NCBI GenBank assembly: GCA_037693485.1
Contig: CM075353.1
Location: 58,274,501-58,338,500 of the forward strand
DNA: 64,000 bases
From: Kitagawia praeruptora
Lineage: Eukaryota; Streptophyta; Magnoliopsida; Apiales; Apiaceae
Direction: 5' to 3'
The notes under the pieces were generated by a model. It saw only the letters and a list, made by a program, of their open reading frames with translations, searched no databases and was not told the origin of the DNA. A program made the translations under genes and the position numbers. Shown here in pieces: positions 35,114-48,222 of the stretch. Each line of letters opens with the position of its first letter. Position 1 is the stretch's first letter.

Positions 35114-37025
35114 TAATGAATAAAGCAAAATTAATTTTCTTGTTCCAACGAGTCCAAAATGAAGTTTTAGTCAGTTCTAAAGGTGAAATGAGTCCAAAAC
35201 AAAGCTACAAGTGGTTTCAATGGTCAAACGAGTAATGAATAAAGCAAAATTAATTTTCTTGTTCCAACGAGTCCAAAATGAAGTTTTAGTCAGTTCTAGG
35301 GGTGAAATGAGTCAAAAACAAAGCTACAAGTGGTTTCCATGGTCAAACGAGTAATGAATAAAGCAAAATTAATTTTCTTGTTCCATTGAGTCCAAAATGA
35401 AGTTTTAGTGAGTTCTAGGGGTCAAATGAGTCAAAAACAAAGCTATAAATGGTTTCCATGGTCAAACGAGTAATAAATAAAGTAAAAATAATTTTCTTGT
35501 TCCATTGAGTCCAAAAAAAAAAGTTTTAGTGAGTTATAGGGGTCAAATGAGTGAAAAATAAATCTACAAGTGATTTTCAAGCTCAAACGAATAAAAAATG
35601 AAGCTAAAATTTTTTTCTTGTTCCAACGAGTCCAAAATGAAGTTTTAGTGAGTTCTAGGGGTGAAATGAGTCAAAAACAAATCTACAAGTGATTTCCAAG
35701 CTCAAACGAATCAAAAATGAAGCAAAATTAATTTTCTTGTTCCAACGAGTCCAAAATGAAGTTTTAGTGAGTTCTAGGGGTGAAATGAGTCAAAAACAAA
35801 GCTACAAGTGGTTTCCATGGTCAAACGAGTAATGAATAAAGAAAAATTAATTTTCTTGTTCCATTGAGTCCAAAATGAAGTTTTAGTGAGTTCTAGGGGT
35901 CAAATGAGTCAAAATCACAGCTACAACTCGTTTCCATGGTCAAACGAGTAATAAATAAAGTAAAAATAATTTTCTTGTTCCATTGAGTCCAAAAAAAAAA
36001 GTTTTAGTGAGTTATAGGGGTCAAATGAGTGAAAAATAAATCTACAAGTGATTTTCAAGCTCAAACGAATAAAAAATGAAGCTAAAATTTTTTTCTTGTT
36101 CCAACGAGTCCAAAATGAAGTTTTAGTGAGTTCTAGGGGTGAAATGAGTCAAAAACAAATCTACAAGTGATTTCCAAGCTCAAACGAATCAAAAATGAAG
36201 CAAAATTAATTTTCTTGTTCCAACGAGTCCAAAATGAAGTTTTAGTGAGTTCTAGGGGTGAAATGAGTCAAAAACAAAGCTACAAGTGGTTTCCATGGTC
36301 AAACGAGTAATGAATAAAGAAAAATTAATTTTCTTGTTCCATTGAGTCCAAAATGAAGTTTTAGTGAGTTCTAGGGGTCAAATGAGTCAAAATCACAGCT
36401 ACAAGTCGTTTCCATGGTCAAACGAGTAATAAATAAAGCAAAATTAATTTTCTTGTTCCATTGAGTCCAAAATGGAGTTTTAGTGAGTTCTAGGGGTCAA
36501 ATGAGTCAAAAACAAAGCTACAAGTGGTTTCCATGGTCAAACGAGTAACGAATAAAGCAAAATTAATTTTCTTGTTCCAACGAGCCCCAAATGAAGTTTT
36601 AGTGAGTTCTAGGGGTGAAATGAGTCAAAAACAAATCTACAAGTGATTTTCAAGCTCAAACAAGTAATGAATAAAGCAAAATTAATTTTCTTGTTCCAGC
36701 GAGTACAAAATGAAGATTTAGTGAGTTCTAGGGGTCAAATGAGTCAAAAACAAAGCTGCAAGTGGTTTCCATGGTCAAACGAGTAATGAATAAAGCAAAG
36801 TTAATTTTCTTGTTCCATTGAGTCCAAAATGAAGTTTTAGTGAGTTCTAGGGGTAAAGTGAGTCAAAAAAAAATCTACAAGTGATTTCCAAGCTCAAACG
36901 AATCAAAAATGAAGCAAAATTAATTTTCTTGTTCCAAAGAGTCCAAAATGAAGTTTTAGTGAGTTCTAGGGGTGAAATGAGTCAAAAACAAATCTACAAG
37001 TGATTTTCAGCTCAAACGAGTAATG
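35114..37025. repeat. 119-bp satellite, segment 5 (16 monomers)
   Basis: Sixteen monomers between a type A and a type B LTR. A four-monomer block is duplicated in tandem: GAGTTATAGGGG with its A-run precursor occurs at about 35513-35540 and again about 478 bp later. At the junction near 35930 the word CTACAACTCG replaces the CTACAAGTCG seen at the end of the second block. The remaining monomers (CAACGAGCCCC, CCAGCGAGTAC, GAAGATTTAG, AGCAAAGTTAATT) match those in segments 10 and 11, linking the two places as one block duplication. Confidence 0.93.
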
Positions 37026-37544
37026 TGTTAGGCCGAATACACAAATATAATCAAGATTTGTATGAGAGATTAACAAGAACACAAGTTTAACAATTAAAAA
37101 TTGTTTGGAATTAATAATTCCTCTCAGTGATGTAAAATATCACAGAGAGCTGCTTAGGTTACAATGAATGAATAATTCGTTGTTCCATGCCCTTCTAGGG
37201 TTAACCTAACTGTATTTATAAAACATACAGCTGCTATACAATCGTAAATTGATACTCCTATAATTTAGCTATACAATTGATATCAATCATGATTGCTGTC
37301 TTCTAAGTCAACACAATCTCTTTGACAGCTATCCAATCTTCAAAGATATTGCTTCCATATTTATCTTCAATTAATCTTCAATCACTGTTGACAAGTAGAT
37401 GCTTCCGCCAGATAGAGTTTAACAAACTCTGTTGCGCTTCCATCCGTCAGTGTTTAACTAAACTCTGACCGCTTCCACCTAAACTCTGATATATCACTAT
37501 TACACTTAAACACTGATTAATACTTACATCAATTATATTTAACA
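37026..37544. mobile_element. solo LTR-like element, copy 5 (519 bp)
   Basis: First copy of the short form (type B). It lacks 4 bp (GATTGCTGTC instead of GATTGCTACACGTC) and has CATGCCC, TAGATGCTTCC, TTCAATTAATC and CCATCCGTC. TAATG repeats are intact at 37021-37025 and 37545-37549. A private change gives AATCATGATTGC. It is followed by a different monomer (GCAAAATTTATTTTC, GAGTCGAAAAC) than type A copies, so the LTR type and right flank changed together. Confidence 0.9.
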
Positions 37545-39456
37545 TAATGAATAAAGCAAAATTTATTTTCTTGTTCCAACGAGTCCAAAATGAAGTTTTA
37601 GTGAGTTCTAGGGGTGAAATGAGTCGAAAACAAAGCTACAAGTGGTTTCCATGGTCAAACGAGTAATGAATAAAGCAAAATTAATTTTCATGTTCCGTTG
37701 AGTCCAAAATGAAGTTTTAGTGAGTTCTAGGGGTCAAATGAGTCAAAAACAAAGCTACAATTGGTTTCCATGGTCAAATGAGTAATAAATAAAGCAAAAA
37801 TAATTTTCTTGTTCCATTGAGTCAAAAATGAAGTTTTAGTGAGTTCTAGGGGTCAAATGAGTGAAAAATAAATCTACAAGTGATTTTCAAGCTCAAACGA
37901 ATAAAAAATGAAGCAAAATTTATTTTCTTGTTCCAACGAGTCCAAAATGAAGTTTTAGTGAGTACTAGGGGTGAAATGAGTCAAAAACAAATCTACAAGT
38001 GATTTTCAAGCTTAAACGAGTAATGAATAAAGCAAAATTAATTTTCTTGTTCCGACGTGTCCAAAATGAAGTTTTAGTGAGTTCTAGGGGTCAAATGAGT
38101 CAAAAACAAAGCTACAAGTGATTTCCATGGTCAAACGAGTAATGAATAAAGCAAAATTAATTTTCTTGTTCCAACGAGTCCAAAATGAAGTTTTAGTCAG
38201 TTCTAGGGGTGAAATGAGTCAAAAACAAAGCTACAAGTGGTTTCCATGGTCAAACGAGTAATGAATAAAGCAAAATTAATTTTCTTGTTCCATTGAGTCC
38301 AAAATGAAGTTTTAGTGAGTTCTAGGGGTCAAATGAGTCAAAAACAAAGCTACAAATGGTTTCCATGGTCAAACGAGTAATAAATAAAGTAAAAATAATT
38401 TTCTTGTTCCATTGAGTCCCAAAAAAAAAAGTTTTAGTGAGTTCTAGGGGTCAAATGAGTGAAAAATAAATCTACAAGTGATTTTCAAGCTCAAACGAAT
38501 AAAAAATGAAGCAAATTTTTTTTTCCTTGTTCCAACGAGTCCAAAATGAAGTTTTAGTGAGTTTAAGGGGTGAAATGAGTCAAAAACAAATCTACAAGTG
38601 ATTTCCAAGCTCAAACGAATCAAAAATGAAGCAAAATTAATTTTCTTGTTCCAACGAGTCCAAAATGAAGTTTTAGTGAGTTCTAGGGGTGAAACAAGTC
38701 AAAAACAAAGCTACAAGTGGTTTCCATGGTCAAACGAGTAATGAATAAAGAAAAATTAATTTTCTTGTTCCATTGAGTCCAAAATGAAGTTTTAGTGAGT
38801 TCTAGGGGTCAAATGAGTCAAAATCACAGCTACAAGTGGTTTCCATGGTCAAACGAGTAATAAATAAAGCAAAATTAATTTTCTTGTTCCATTGAGTCCA
38901 AAATGGAGTTTTAGTGAGTTCTAGGGGTCAAATGAGTCAAAAATAAAGCTACAAGTGGTTTCCATGGTCAAACGAGTAACGAATAAAGAAAAATTAATTT
39001 TCTTGTTCCATTGAGTCCAAAATGAAGTTTTAGTGAGTTCTAGGGGTCAAATGTGTCAAAAACAAAGCTACAAGTGGTTTCCATGGTCAAACGAGTAACG
39101 AATAAAGCAAAATTAATTTTCTTGTTCCAACGAGCCCCAAATGAAGTTTTATTGAGTTCTAGGGGTCAAATGAGTCAAAAACAAAGCTACAAGTGGTTTC
39201 CATGGTCAAACGAGTAATGAATAAAGCAAAATTAATTTTCTTGTTCCATTGAGTCCAAAATGAAGTTTTAGTGAGTTCTAGGGGTAAAGTGAGTCAAAAA
39301 CAAATCTACAAGTGATTTCCAAGCTCAAACGAATCAAAAATGAAGCAAAATTAATTTTCTTGTTCCAACGAGTCCAAAATGAAGTTTTAGTGAGTTCTAG
39401 GGGTGAAATGAGTCAAAAACAAATCTACAAGTGATTTTCAGCTCAAACGAGTAATG
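37545..39456. repeat. 119-bp satellite, segment 6 (16 monomers)
   Basis: Satellite portion of the first '519-bp LTR + 16 monomers' unit (37026-39456, 2431 bp). Landmarks in order: GTTCCGTTGAG, CTACAATTGG with TCAAATGAGTAAT, GAGTACTAGGGG, CTTAAACG, GTTCCGACGTG, the A-run monomer (here preceded by an extra C, near 38420), a T-run with CCTTGTTCC, GAAACAAGTC, AAAATCACAGC, TCAAATGTGTC, CAACGAGCCCC and GGGGTAAAGTGAG. The order repeats in segments 7 and 9. No gene. Confidence 0.95.
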
Positions 39457-39975
39457 TGTTAGGCCGAATACACAAATATAATCAAGATTTGTATGAGAGA
39501 TTAACAAGAACACAAGTTTAACAATTAAAAATTGTTTGGAATTAATAATTCCTCTCAGTGATGTAAAATATCACAGAGAGCTGCTTAGGTTACAATGAAT
39601 GAATAATTCGTTGTTCCATGCCCTTCTAGGGTTAACCTAACTGTATTTATAAAACATACAGCTGCTATACAATCGTAAATTGATACTCCTATAATTTAGC
39701 TATACAATTGATATCAATCACGATTGCTGTCTTCTAAGTCAACACAATCTCTTTGACAGCTATCCAATCTTCAAAGATATTGCTTCCATATTTATCTTCA
39801 ATTAATCTTCAATCACTGTTGACAAGTAGATGCTTCCGCCAGATAGAGTTTAACAAACTCTGTTGCGCTTCCATCCGTCAGTGTTTAACTAAACTCTGAC
39901 CGCTTCCACCTAAACTCTGATATATCACTATTACACTTAAACACTGATTAATACTTACATCAATTATATTTAACA
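39457..39975. mobile_element. solo LTR-like element, copy 6 (519 bp)
   Basis: Type B, with intact TAATG repeats at 39452-39456 and 39976-39980. It agrees with copy 5 except that it has the usual AATCACGATTGC. I saw no difference from copies 7 and 8, indicating very recent spread of this unit. No ORF. Confidence 0.9.
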
Positions 39976-41884
39976 TAATGAATAAAGCAAAATTTATTTT
40001 CTTGTTCCAACGAGTCCAAAATGAAGTTTTAGTGAGTTCTAGGGGTGAAATGAGTCGAAAACAAAGCTACAAGTGGTTTCCATGGTCAAACGAGTAATGA
40101 ATAAAGCAAAATTAATTTTCATGTTCCGTTGAGTCCAAAATGAAGTTTTAGTGAGTTCTAGGGGTCAAATGAGTCAAAAACAAAGCTACAATTGGTTTCC
40201 ATGGTCAAATGAGTAATAAATAAAGCAAAAATAATTTTCTTGTTCCATTGAGTCAAAAATGAAGTTTTAGTGAGTTCTAGGGGTCAAATGAGTGAAAAAT
40301 AAATCTACAAGTGATTTTCAAGCTCAAACGAATAAAAAATGAAGCAAAATTTATTTTCTTGTTCCAACGAGTCCAAAATGAAGTTTTAGTGAGTACTAGG
40401 GGTGAAATGAGTCAAAAACAAATCTACAAGTGATTTTCAAGCTTAAACGAGTAATGAATAAAGCAAAATTAATTTTCTTGTTCCGACGTGTCCAAAATGA
40501 AGTTTTAGTGAGTTCTAGGGGTCAAATGAGTCAAAAACAAAGCTACAAGTGATTTCCATGGTCAAACGAGTAATGAATAAAGCAAAATTAATTTTCTTGT
40601 TCCAACGAGTCCAAAATGAAGTTTTAGTCAGTTCTAGGGGTGAAATGAGTCAAAAACAAAGCTACAAGTGGTTTCCATGGTCAAACGAGTAATGAATAAA
40701 GCAAAATTAATTTTCTTGTTCCATTGAGTCCAAAATGAAGTTTTAGTGAGTTCTAGGGGTCAAATGAGTCAAAAACAAAGCTACAAATGGTTTCCATGGT
40801 CAAACGAGTAATAAATAAAGTAAAAATAATTTTCTTGTTCCATTGAGTCCAAAAAAAAAGTTTTAGTGAGTTCTAGGGGTCAAATGAGTGAAAAATAAAT
40901 CTACAAGTGATTTTCAAGCTCAAACGAATAAAAAATGAAGCAAAATTTTTTTCCTTGTTCCAACGAGTCCAAAATGAAGTTTTAGTGAGTTTAAGGGGTG
41001 AAATGAGTCAAAAACAAATCTACAAGTGATTTCCAAGCTCAAACGAATCAAAAATGAAGCCAAATTAATTTTCTTGTTCCAACGAGTCCAAAATGAAGTT
41101 TTAGTGAGTTCTAGGGGTGAAACAAGTCAAAAACAAAGCTACAAGTGGTTTCCATGGTCAAACGAGTAATGAATAAAGAAAAATTAATTTTCTTGTTCCA
41201 TTGAGTCCAATATGAAGTTTTAGTGAGTTCTAGGGGTCAAATGAGTCAAAATCACAGCTACAAGTGGTTTCCATGGTCAAACGAGTAATAAATAAAGCAA
41301 AATTAATTTTCTTGTTCCATTGAGTCCAAAATGGAGTTTTAGTGAGTTCTAGGGGTCAAATGAGTCAAAAATAAAGCTACAAGTGGTTTCCATGGTCAAA
41401 CGAGTAACGAATAAAGAAAAATTAATTTTCTTGTTCCATTGAGTCCAAAATGAAGTTTTAGTGAGTTCTAGGGGTCAAATGTGTCAAAAACAAAGCTACA
41501 AGTGGTTTCCATGGTCAAACGAGTAACGAATAAAGCAAAATTAATTTTCTTGTTCCAACGAGCCCCAAATGAAGTTTTATTGAGTTCTAGGGGTCAAATG
41601 AGTCAAAAACAAAGCTACAAGTGGTTTCCATGGTCAAACGAGTAATGAATAAAGCAAAATTAATTTTCTTGTTCCATTGAGTCCAAAATGAAGTTTTAGT
41701 GAGTTCTAGGGGTAAAGTGAGTCAAAAACAAATCTACAAGTGATTTCCAAGCTCAAACGAATCAAAAATGAAGCAAAATTAATTTTCTTGTTCCAACGAG
41801 TCCAAAATGAAGTTTTAGTGAGTTCTAGGGGTGAAATGAGTCAAAAACAAATCTACAAGTGATTTTCAGCTCAAACGAGTAATG
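39976..41884. repeat. 119-bp satellite, segment 7 (16 monomers)
   Basis: Second 16-monomer segment. Private changes are an A-run of nine, AAGCCAAATTAATTTTC near 41059 and GAGTCCAATATGAAG near 41205. The last also occurs in segments 8 and 9 but not in segment 6, giving a copying order. Unit length with LTR copy 6 is 2428 bp. Confidence 0.95.
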
Positions 41885-42403
41885 TGTTAGGCCGAATACA
41901 CAAATATAATCAAGATTTGTATGAGAGATTAACAAGAACACAAGTTTAACAATTAAAAATTGTTTGGAATTAATAATTCCTCTCAGTGATGTAAAATATC
42001 ACAGAGAGCTGCTTAGGTTACAATGAATGAATAATTCGTTGTTCCATGCCCTTCTAGGGTTAACCTAACTGTATTTATAAAACATACAGCTGCTATACAA
42101 TCGTAAATTGATACTCCTATAATTTAGCTATACAATTGATATCAATCACGATTGCTGTCTTCTAAGTCAACACAATCTCTTTGACAGCTATCCAATCTTC
42201 AAAGATATTGCTTCCATATTTATCTTCAATTAATCTTCAATCACTGTTGACAAGTAGATGCTTCCGCCAGATAGAGTTTAACAAACTCTGTTGCGCTTCC
42301 ATCCGTCAGTGTTTAACTAAACTCTGACCGCTTCCACCTAAACTCTGATATATCACTATTACACTTAAACACTGATTAATACTTACATCAATTATATTTA
42401 ACA
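41885..42403. mobile_element. solo LTR-like element, copy 7 (519 bp)
   Basis: Type B with intact TAATG repeats (41880-41884 and 42404-42408). No difference from copies 6 and 8 was seen on reading. It heads the shortened 1832-bp unit. Confidence 0.9.
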
Positions 42404-43716
42404 TAATGAATAAAGCAAAATTTATTTTCTTGTTCCAACGAGTCCAAAATGAAGTTTTAGTGAGTTCTAGGGGTGAAATGAGTCGAAAACAAAGCTACAA
42501 GTGGTTTCCATGGTCAAACGAGTAATGAATAAAGCAAAATTAATTTTCATGTTCCGTTGAGTCCAAAATGAAGTTTTAGTGAGTTCTAGGGGTCAAATGA
42601 GTCAAAAACAAAGCTACAATTGGTTTCCATGGTCAAATGAGTAATAAATAAAGCAAAAATAATTTTCTTGTTCCATTGAGTCAAAAATGAAGTTTTAGTG
42701 AGTTCTAGGGGTCAAATGAGTGAAAAATAAATCTACAAGTGATTTTCAAGCTCAAACGAATAAAAAATGAAGCAAAATTTATTTTCATGTTCCAACGAGT
42801 CCAAAATGAAGTTTTAGTGAGTTTAAGGGGTGAAATGAGTCAAAAACAAATCTACAAGTGATTTCCAAGCTCAAACGAATCAAAAATGAAGCCAAATTAA
42901 TTTTCTTGTTCCAACGAGTCCAAAATGAAGTTTTAGTGAGTTCTAGGGGTGAAACAAGTCAAAAACAAAGCTACAAGTGGTTTCCATGGTCAAACGAGTA
43001 ATGAATAAAGAAAAATTAATTTTCTTGTTCCATTGAGTCCAATATGAAGTTTTAGTGAGTTCTAGGGGTCAAATGAGTCAAAATCACAGCTACAAGTGGT
43101 TTCCATGGTCAAACGAGTAATAAATAAAGCAAAATTAATTTTCTTGTTCCATTGAGTCCAAAATGGAGTTTTAGTGAGTTCTAGGGGTCAAATGAGTCAA
43201 AAATAAAGCTACAAGTGGTTTCCATGGTCAAACGAGTAACGAATAAAGAAAAATTAATTTTCTTGTTCCATTGAGTCCAAAATGAAGTTTTAGTGAGTTC
43301 TAGGGGTCAAATGTGTCAAAAACAAAGCTACAAGTGGTTTCCATGGTCAAACGAGTAACGAATAAAGCAAAATTAATTTTCTTGTTCCAACGAGCCCCAA
43401 ATGAAGTTTTATTGAGTTCTAGGGGTCAAATGAGTCAAAAACAAAGCTACAAGTGGTTTCCATGGTCAAACGAGTAATGAATAAAGCAAAATTAATTTTC
43501 TTGTTCCATTGAGTCCAAAATGAAGTTTTAGTGAGTTCTAGGGGTAAAGTGAGTCAAAAACAAATCTACAAGTGATTTCCAAGCTCAAACGAATCAAAAA
43601 TGAAGCAAAATTAATTTTCTTGTTCCAACGAGTCCAAAATGAAGTTTTAGTGAGTTCTAGGGGTGAAATGAGTCAAAAACAAATCTACAAGTGATTTTCA
43701 GCTCAAACGAGTAATG
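42404..43716. repeat. 119-bp satellite, segment 8 (11 monomers, five deleted)
   Basis: Matches the 16-monomer segments at both ends but lacks five monomers in the middle. Near 42780-42830 a monomer of the GCAAAATTTATTTTC class runs straight into GAGTTTAAGGGG, which elsewhere lies five monomers further on (compare about 40350 and 40950). The join also carries TTTTCATGTTCC. Register is kept, so the 595-bp loss is an in-phase unequal recombination. AAGCCAAATTAATT and CCAATATGAAG tie it to segment 7. Confidence 0.92.
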
Positions 43717-44235
43717 TGTTAGGCCGAATACACAAATATAATCAAGATTTGTATGAGAGATTAACAAGAACACAAGTTTAACAATTAAAAATTGTTTGGA
43801 ATTAATAATTCCTCTCAGTGATGTAAAATATCACAGAGAGCTGCTTAGGTTACAATGAATGAATAATTCGTTGTTCCATGCCCTTCTAGGGTTAACCTAA
43901 CTGTATTTATAAAACATACAGCTGCTATACAATCGTAAATTGATACTCCTATAATTTAGCTATACAATTGATATCAATCACGATTGCTGTCTTCTAAGTC
44001 AACACAATCTCTTTGACAGCTATCCAATCTTCAAAGATATTGCTTCCATATTTATCTTCAATTAATCTTCAATCACTGTTGACAAGTAGATGCTTCCGCC
44101 AGATAGAGTTTAACAAACTCTGTTGCGCTTCCATCCGTCAGTGTTTAACTAAACTCTGACCGCTTCCACCTAAACTCTGATATATCACTATTACACTTAA
44201 ACACTGATTAATACTTACATCAATTATATTTAACA
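43717..44235. mobile_element. solo LTR-like element, copy 8 (519 bp)
   Basis: Type B with intact TAATG repeats (43712-43716 and 44236-44240). It reads the same as copies 6 and 7 and heads a full-length 16-monomer unit of 2430 bp. Confidence 0.9.
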
Positions 44236-46146
44236 TAATGAATAAAGCAAAATTTATTTTCTTGTTCCAACGAGTCCAAAATGAAGTTTTAGTGAGTTCT
44301 AGGGGTGAAATGAGTCGAAAACAAAGCTACAAGTGGTTTCCATGGTCAAACGAGTAATGAATAAAGCAAAATTAATTTTCATGTTCCGTTGAGTCCAAAA
44401 TGAAGTTTTAGTGAGTTCTAGGGGTCAAATGAGTCAAAAACAAAGCTACAATTGGTTTCCATGGTCAAATGAGTAATAAATAAAGCAAAAATAATTTTCT
44501 TGTTCCATTGAGTCAAAAATGAAGTTTTAGTGAGTTCTAGGGGTCAAATGAGTGAAAAATAAATCTACAAGTGATTTTCAAGCTCAAACGAATAAAAAAT
44601 GAAGCAAAATTTATTTTCTTGTTCCAACGAGTCCAAAATGAAGTTTTAGTGAGTACTAGGGGTGAAATGAGTCAAAAACAAATCTACAAGTGATTTTCAA
44701 GCTTAAACGAGTAATGAATAAAGCAAAATTAATTTTCTTGTTCCGACGTGTCCAAAATGAAGTTTTAGTGAGTTCTAGGGGTCAAATGAGTCAAAAACAA
44801 AGCTATAAGTGATTTCCATGGTCAAACGAGTAATGAATAAAGCAAAATTAATTTTCTTGTTCCAACGAGTCCAAAATGAAGTTTTAGTCAGTTCTAGGGG
44901 TGAAATGAGTCAAAAACAAAGCTACAAGTGGTTTCCATGGTCAAACGAGTAATGAATAAAGCAAAATTAATTTTCTTGTTCCATTGAGTCCAAAATGAAG
45001 TTTTAGTGAGTTCTAGGGGTCAAATGAGTCAAAAACAAAGCTACAAATGGTTTCCATGGTCAAACGAGTAATAAATAAAGTAAAAATAATTTTCTTGTTC
45101 CATTGAGTCCAAAAAAAAAAAGTTTTAGTGAGTTCTAGGGGTCAAATGAGTGAAAAATAAATCTACAAGTGATTTTCAAGCTCAAACGAATAAAAAATGA
45201 AGCAAAATTTTTTTCCTTGTTCCAACGAGTCCAAAATGAAGTTTTAGTGAGTTTAAGGGGTGAAATGAGTCAAAAACAAATCTACAAGTGATTTCCAAGC
45301 TCAAACGAATCAAAAATGAAGCAAAATTAATTTTCTTGTTCCAACGAGTCCAAAATGAAGTTTTAGTGAGTTCTAGGGGTGAAACAAGTCAAAAACAAAG
45401 CTACAAGTGGTTTCCATGGTCAAACGAGTAATGAATAAAGAAAAATTAATTTTCTTGTTCCATTGAGTCCAATATGAAGTTTTAGTGAGTTCTAGGGGTC
45501 AAATGAGTCAAAATCACAGCTACAAGTGGTTTCCATGGTCAAACGAGTAATAAATAAAGCAAAATTAATTTTCTTGTTCCATTGAGTCCAAAATGGAGTT
45601 TTAGTGAGTTCTAGGGGTCAAATGAGTCAAAAATAAAGCTACAAGTGGTTTCCATGGTCAAACGAGTAACGAATAAAGAAAAATTAATTTTCTTGTTCCA
45701 TTGAGTCCAAAATGAAGTTTTAGTGAGTTCTAGGGGTCAAATGTGTCAAAAACAAAGCTACAAGTGGTTTCCATGGTCAAACGAGTAACGAATAAAGCAA
45801 AATTAATTTTCTTGTTCCAACGAGCCCCAAATGAAGTTTTATTGAGTTCTAGGGGTCAAATGAGTCAAAAACAAAGCTACAAGTGGTTTCCATGGTCAAA
45901 CGAGTAATGAATAAAGCAAAATTAATTTTCTTGTTCCATTGAGTCCAAAATGAAGTTTTAGTGAGTTCTAGGGGTAAAGTGAGTCAAAAACAAATCTACA
46001 AGTGATTTCCAAGCTCAAACGAATCAAAAATGAAGCAAAATTAATTTTCTTGTTCCAACGAGTCCAAAATGAAGTTTTAGTGAGTTCTAGGGGTGAAATG
46101 AGTCAAAAACAAATCTACAAGTGATTTTCAGCTCCAACGAGTAATG
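44236..46146. repeat. 119-bp satellite, segment 9 (16 monomers)
   Basis: Full 16-monomer segment with an A-run of eleven near 45111, CTATAAGTGATTTCC near 44805 and CCAATATGAAG near 45470. Just before the next LTR the monomer reads CTCCAACGAG, a private change in the otherwise constant CTCAAACGAG. It is followed by a type A LTR, so the repeat pattern changes here. Confidence 0.95.
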
Positions 46147-46669
46147 TGTTAGGCCGAATACACAAATATAATCAAGATTTGTATGAGAGATTAACAAGAA
46201 CACAAGTTTAACAATTAAAAATTGTTTGGAATTTATAATTCCTCTCAGTGATGTAAAATATCACAGAGAGCTGCTTAGGTTACAATGAATGAATAATTTG
46301 TTGTTCCATACCCTTCTAGGGTTAACCTAACTGTATTTATAAAACATACAGCTGCTATACAATCGTAAATTGATACTCCTATAATTTAGCTATACAATTG
46401 ATATCAATCACGATTGCTACACGTCTTCTAAGTCAACACAATCTCTTTGACAGCTATCCAATCTTCAAAGATATTGCTTCCATATTTATCTTCATTTAAT
46501 CTTCAATCACTGTTGACAAGTAGACGCTTCCGCCAGATAGAGTTTAACAAACTCTGTTGCGCTTCCATCGGTCAGTGTTTAACTAAACTCTGACCGCTTC
46601 CACCTAAACTCTGATATATCACTATTACACTTAAACACTGATTAATACTTACATCAATTATATTTAACA
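46147..46669. mobile_element. solo LTR-like element, copy 9 (523 bp)
   Basis: Type A copy lying among type B copies, with intact TAATG repeats (46142-46146 and 46670-46674). Private change AATTTATAATTCC. Its right flank is the TTTCAATGG monomer of copies 2-4. With copy 10 it recapitulates the copy 4-copy 5 arrangement 11.56 kb upstream. Confidence 0.9.
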
Positions 46670-48222
46670 TAATGAATAAAGCAAAATTAATTTTCTTGTT
46701 CCAACGAGTCCAAAATGAAGTTTTAGTCAGTTCTAAAGGTGAAATGAGTCCAAAACAAAGCTACAAGTGGTTTCAATGGTCAAACGAGTAATGAATAAAG
46801 CAAAATTAATTTTCTTGTTCCAACGAGTCCAAAATGAAGTTTTAGTCAGTTCTAGGGGTGAAATGAGTCAAAAACAAAGCTACAAGTGGTTTCCATGGTC
46901 AAACGAGTAATGAATAAAGCAAAATTAATTTTCTTGTTCCATTGAGTCCAAAATGAAGTTTTAGTGAGTTCTAGGGGTCAAATGAGTCAAAAACAAAGCT
47001 ACAAATGGTTTCCATGGTCAAACAAGTAATAAATAAAGTAAAAATAATTTTCTTGTTCCATTGAGTCCAAAAAAAAAAGTTTTAGTGAGTTCTAGGGGTC
47101 AAATGAGTGAAAAATAAATCTACAAGTGATTTTCAAGCTCAAACGAATAAAAAATGAAGCTAAATTTTTTTTCTTGTTCCAACGAGTCCAAAATGAAGTT
47201 TTAGTGAGTTCTAGGGGTGAAATGAGTCAAAAACAAATCTACAAGTGATTTCCAAGCTCAAACGAATCAAAAATGAAGCAAAATTAATTTTCTTGTTCCA
47301 ACGAGTCCAAAATGAAGTTTTAGTGAGTTCTAGGGGTGAAATGAGTCAAAAACAAAGCTACAAGTGGTTTCCATGGTCAAACGAGTAATGAATAAAGAAA
47401 AATTAATTTTCTTGTTCCATTGAGTCCAAAATGAAGTTTTAGTGAGTTCTAGGGGTCAAATGAGTCAAAATCACAACTACAAGTCGTTTCCATGGTCAAA
47501 CGAGTAATAAATAAAGCAAAATTAATTTTCTTGTTCCATTGAGTCCAAAATGGAGTTTTAGTGAGTTCTAGGGGTCAAATGTGTCAAAAACAAAGCTACA
47601 AGTGGTTTCCATGGTCAAACGAGTAACGAATAAAGCAAAATTAATTTTCTTATTCCAACGAGCCCCAAATGAAGTTTTAGTGAGTTCTAGGGGTGAAATG
47701 AGTCAAAAACAAATCTACAACTGATTTTCAAGCTCAAACAAGTAATGAATAAAGCAAAATTAATTTTCTTGTTCCAGCGAGTACAAAATGAAGATTTAGT
47801 GAGTTCTAGGGGTCAAATGAGTCAAAAACAAAGCTGCAAGTGGTTTCCATGGTCAAACGAGTAATGAATAAAGCAAAATTAATTTTCTTGTTCCGTTGAG
47901 TCCAAAATGAAGTTTTAGTGAGTTCTAGGGGTCAAATGAGTCAAAAACAAAGCTACAAGTGGTTTCCATGGTCAAACGAGTAATGAATAAAGCAAAGTTA
48001 ATTTTCTTGTTCCATTGAGTCCAAAATGAAGTTTTAGTGAGTTCTAGGGGTAAAGTGAGTCAAAAAAAAATCTACAAGTGATTTCCAAGCTCAAACGAAT
48101 CAAAAATGAAGCAAAATTAATTTTCTTGTTCCAACGAGTCCAAAATGAAGTTTTAGTGAGTTCTAGGGGTGAAATGAGTCAAAAACAAATCTACAAGTGA
48201 TTTTCAGCTCAAACGAGTAATG
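46670..48222. repeat. 119-bp satellite, segment 10 (13 monomers)
   Basis: Corresponds to segment 5 without its tandem four-monomer duplication and with one additional monomer (GTTCCGTTGAG, about 47880-48000). Shared markers are TTTCAATGG, the A-run monomer, CTACAAGTCG, CAACGAGCCCC, CCAGCGAGTAC and GAAGATTTAG. Private changes include TTTTCTTATTCC near 47650 and CTACAACTGATTTTC near 47720. Confidence 0.93.
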
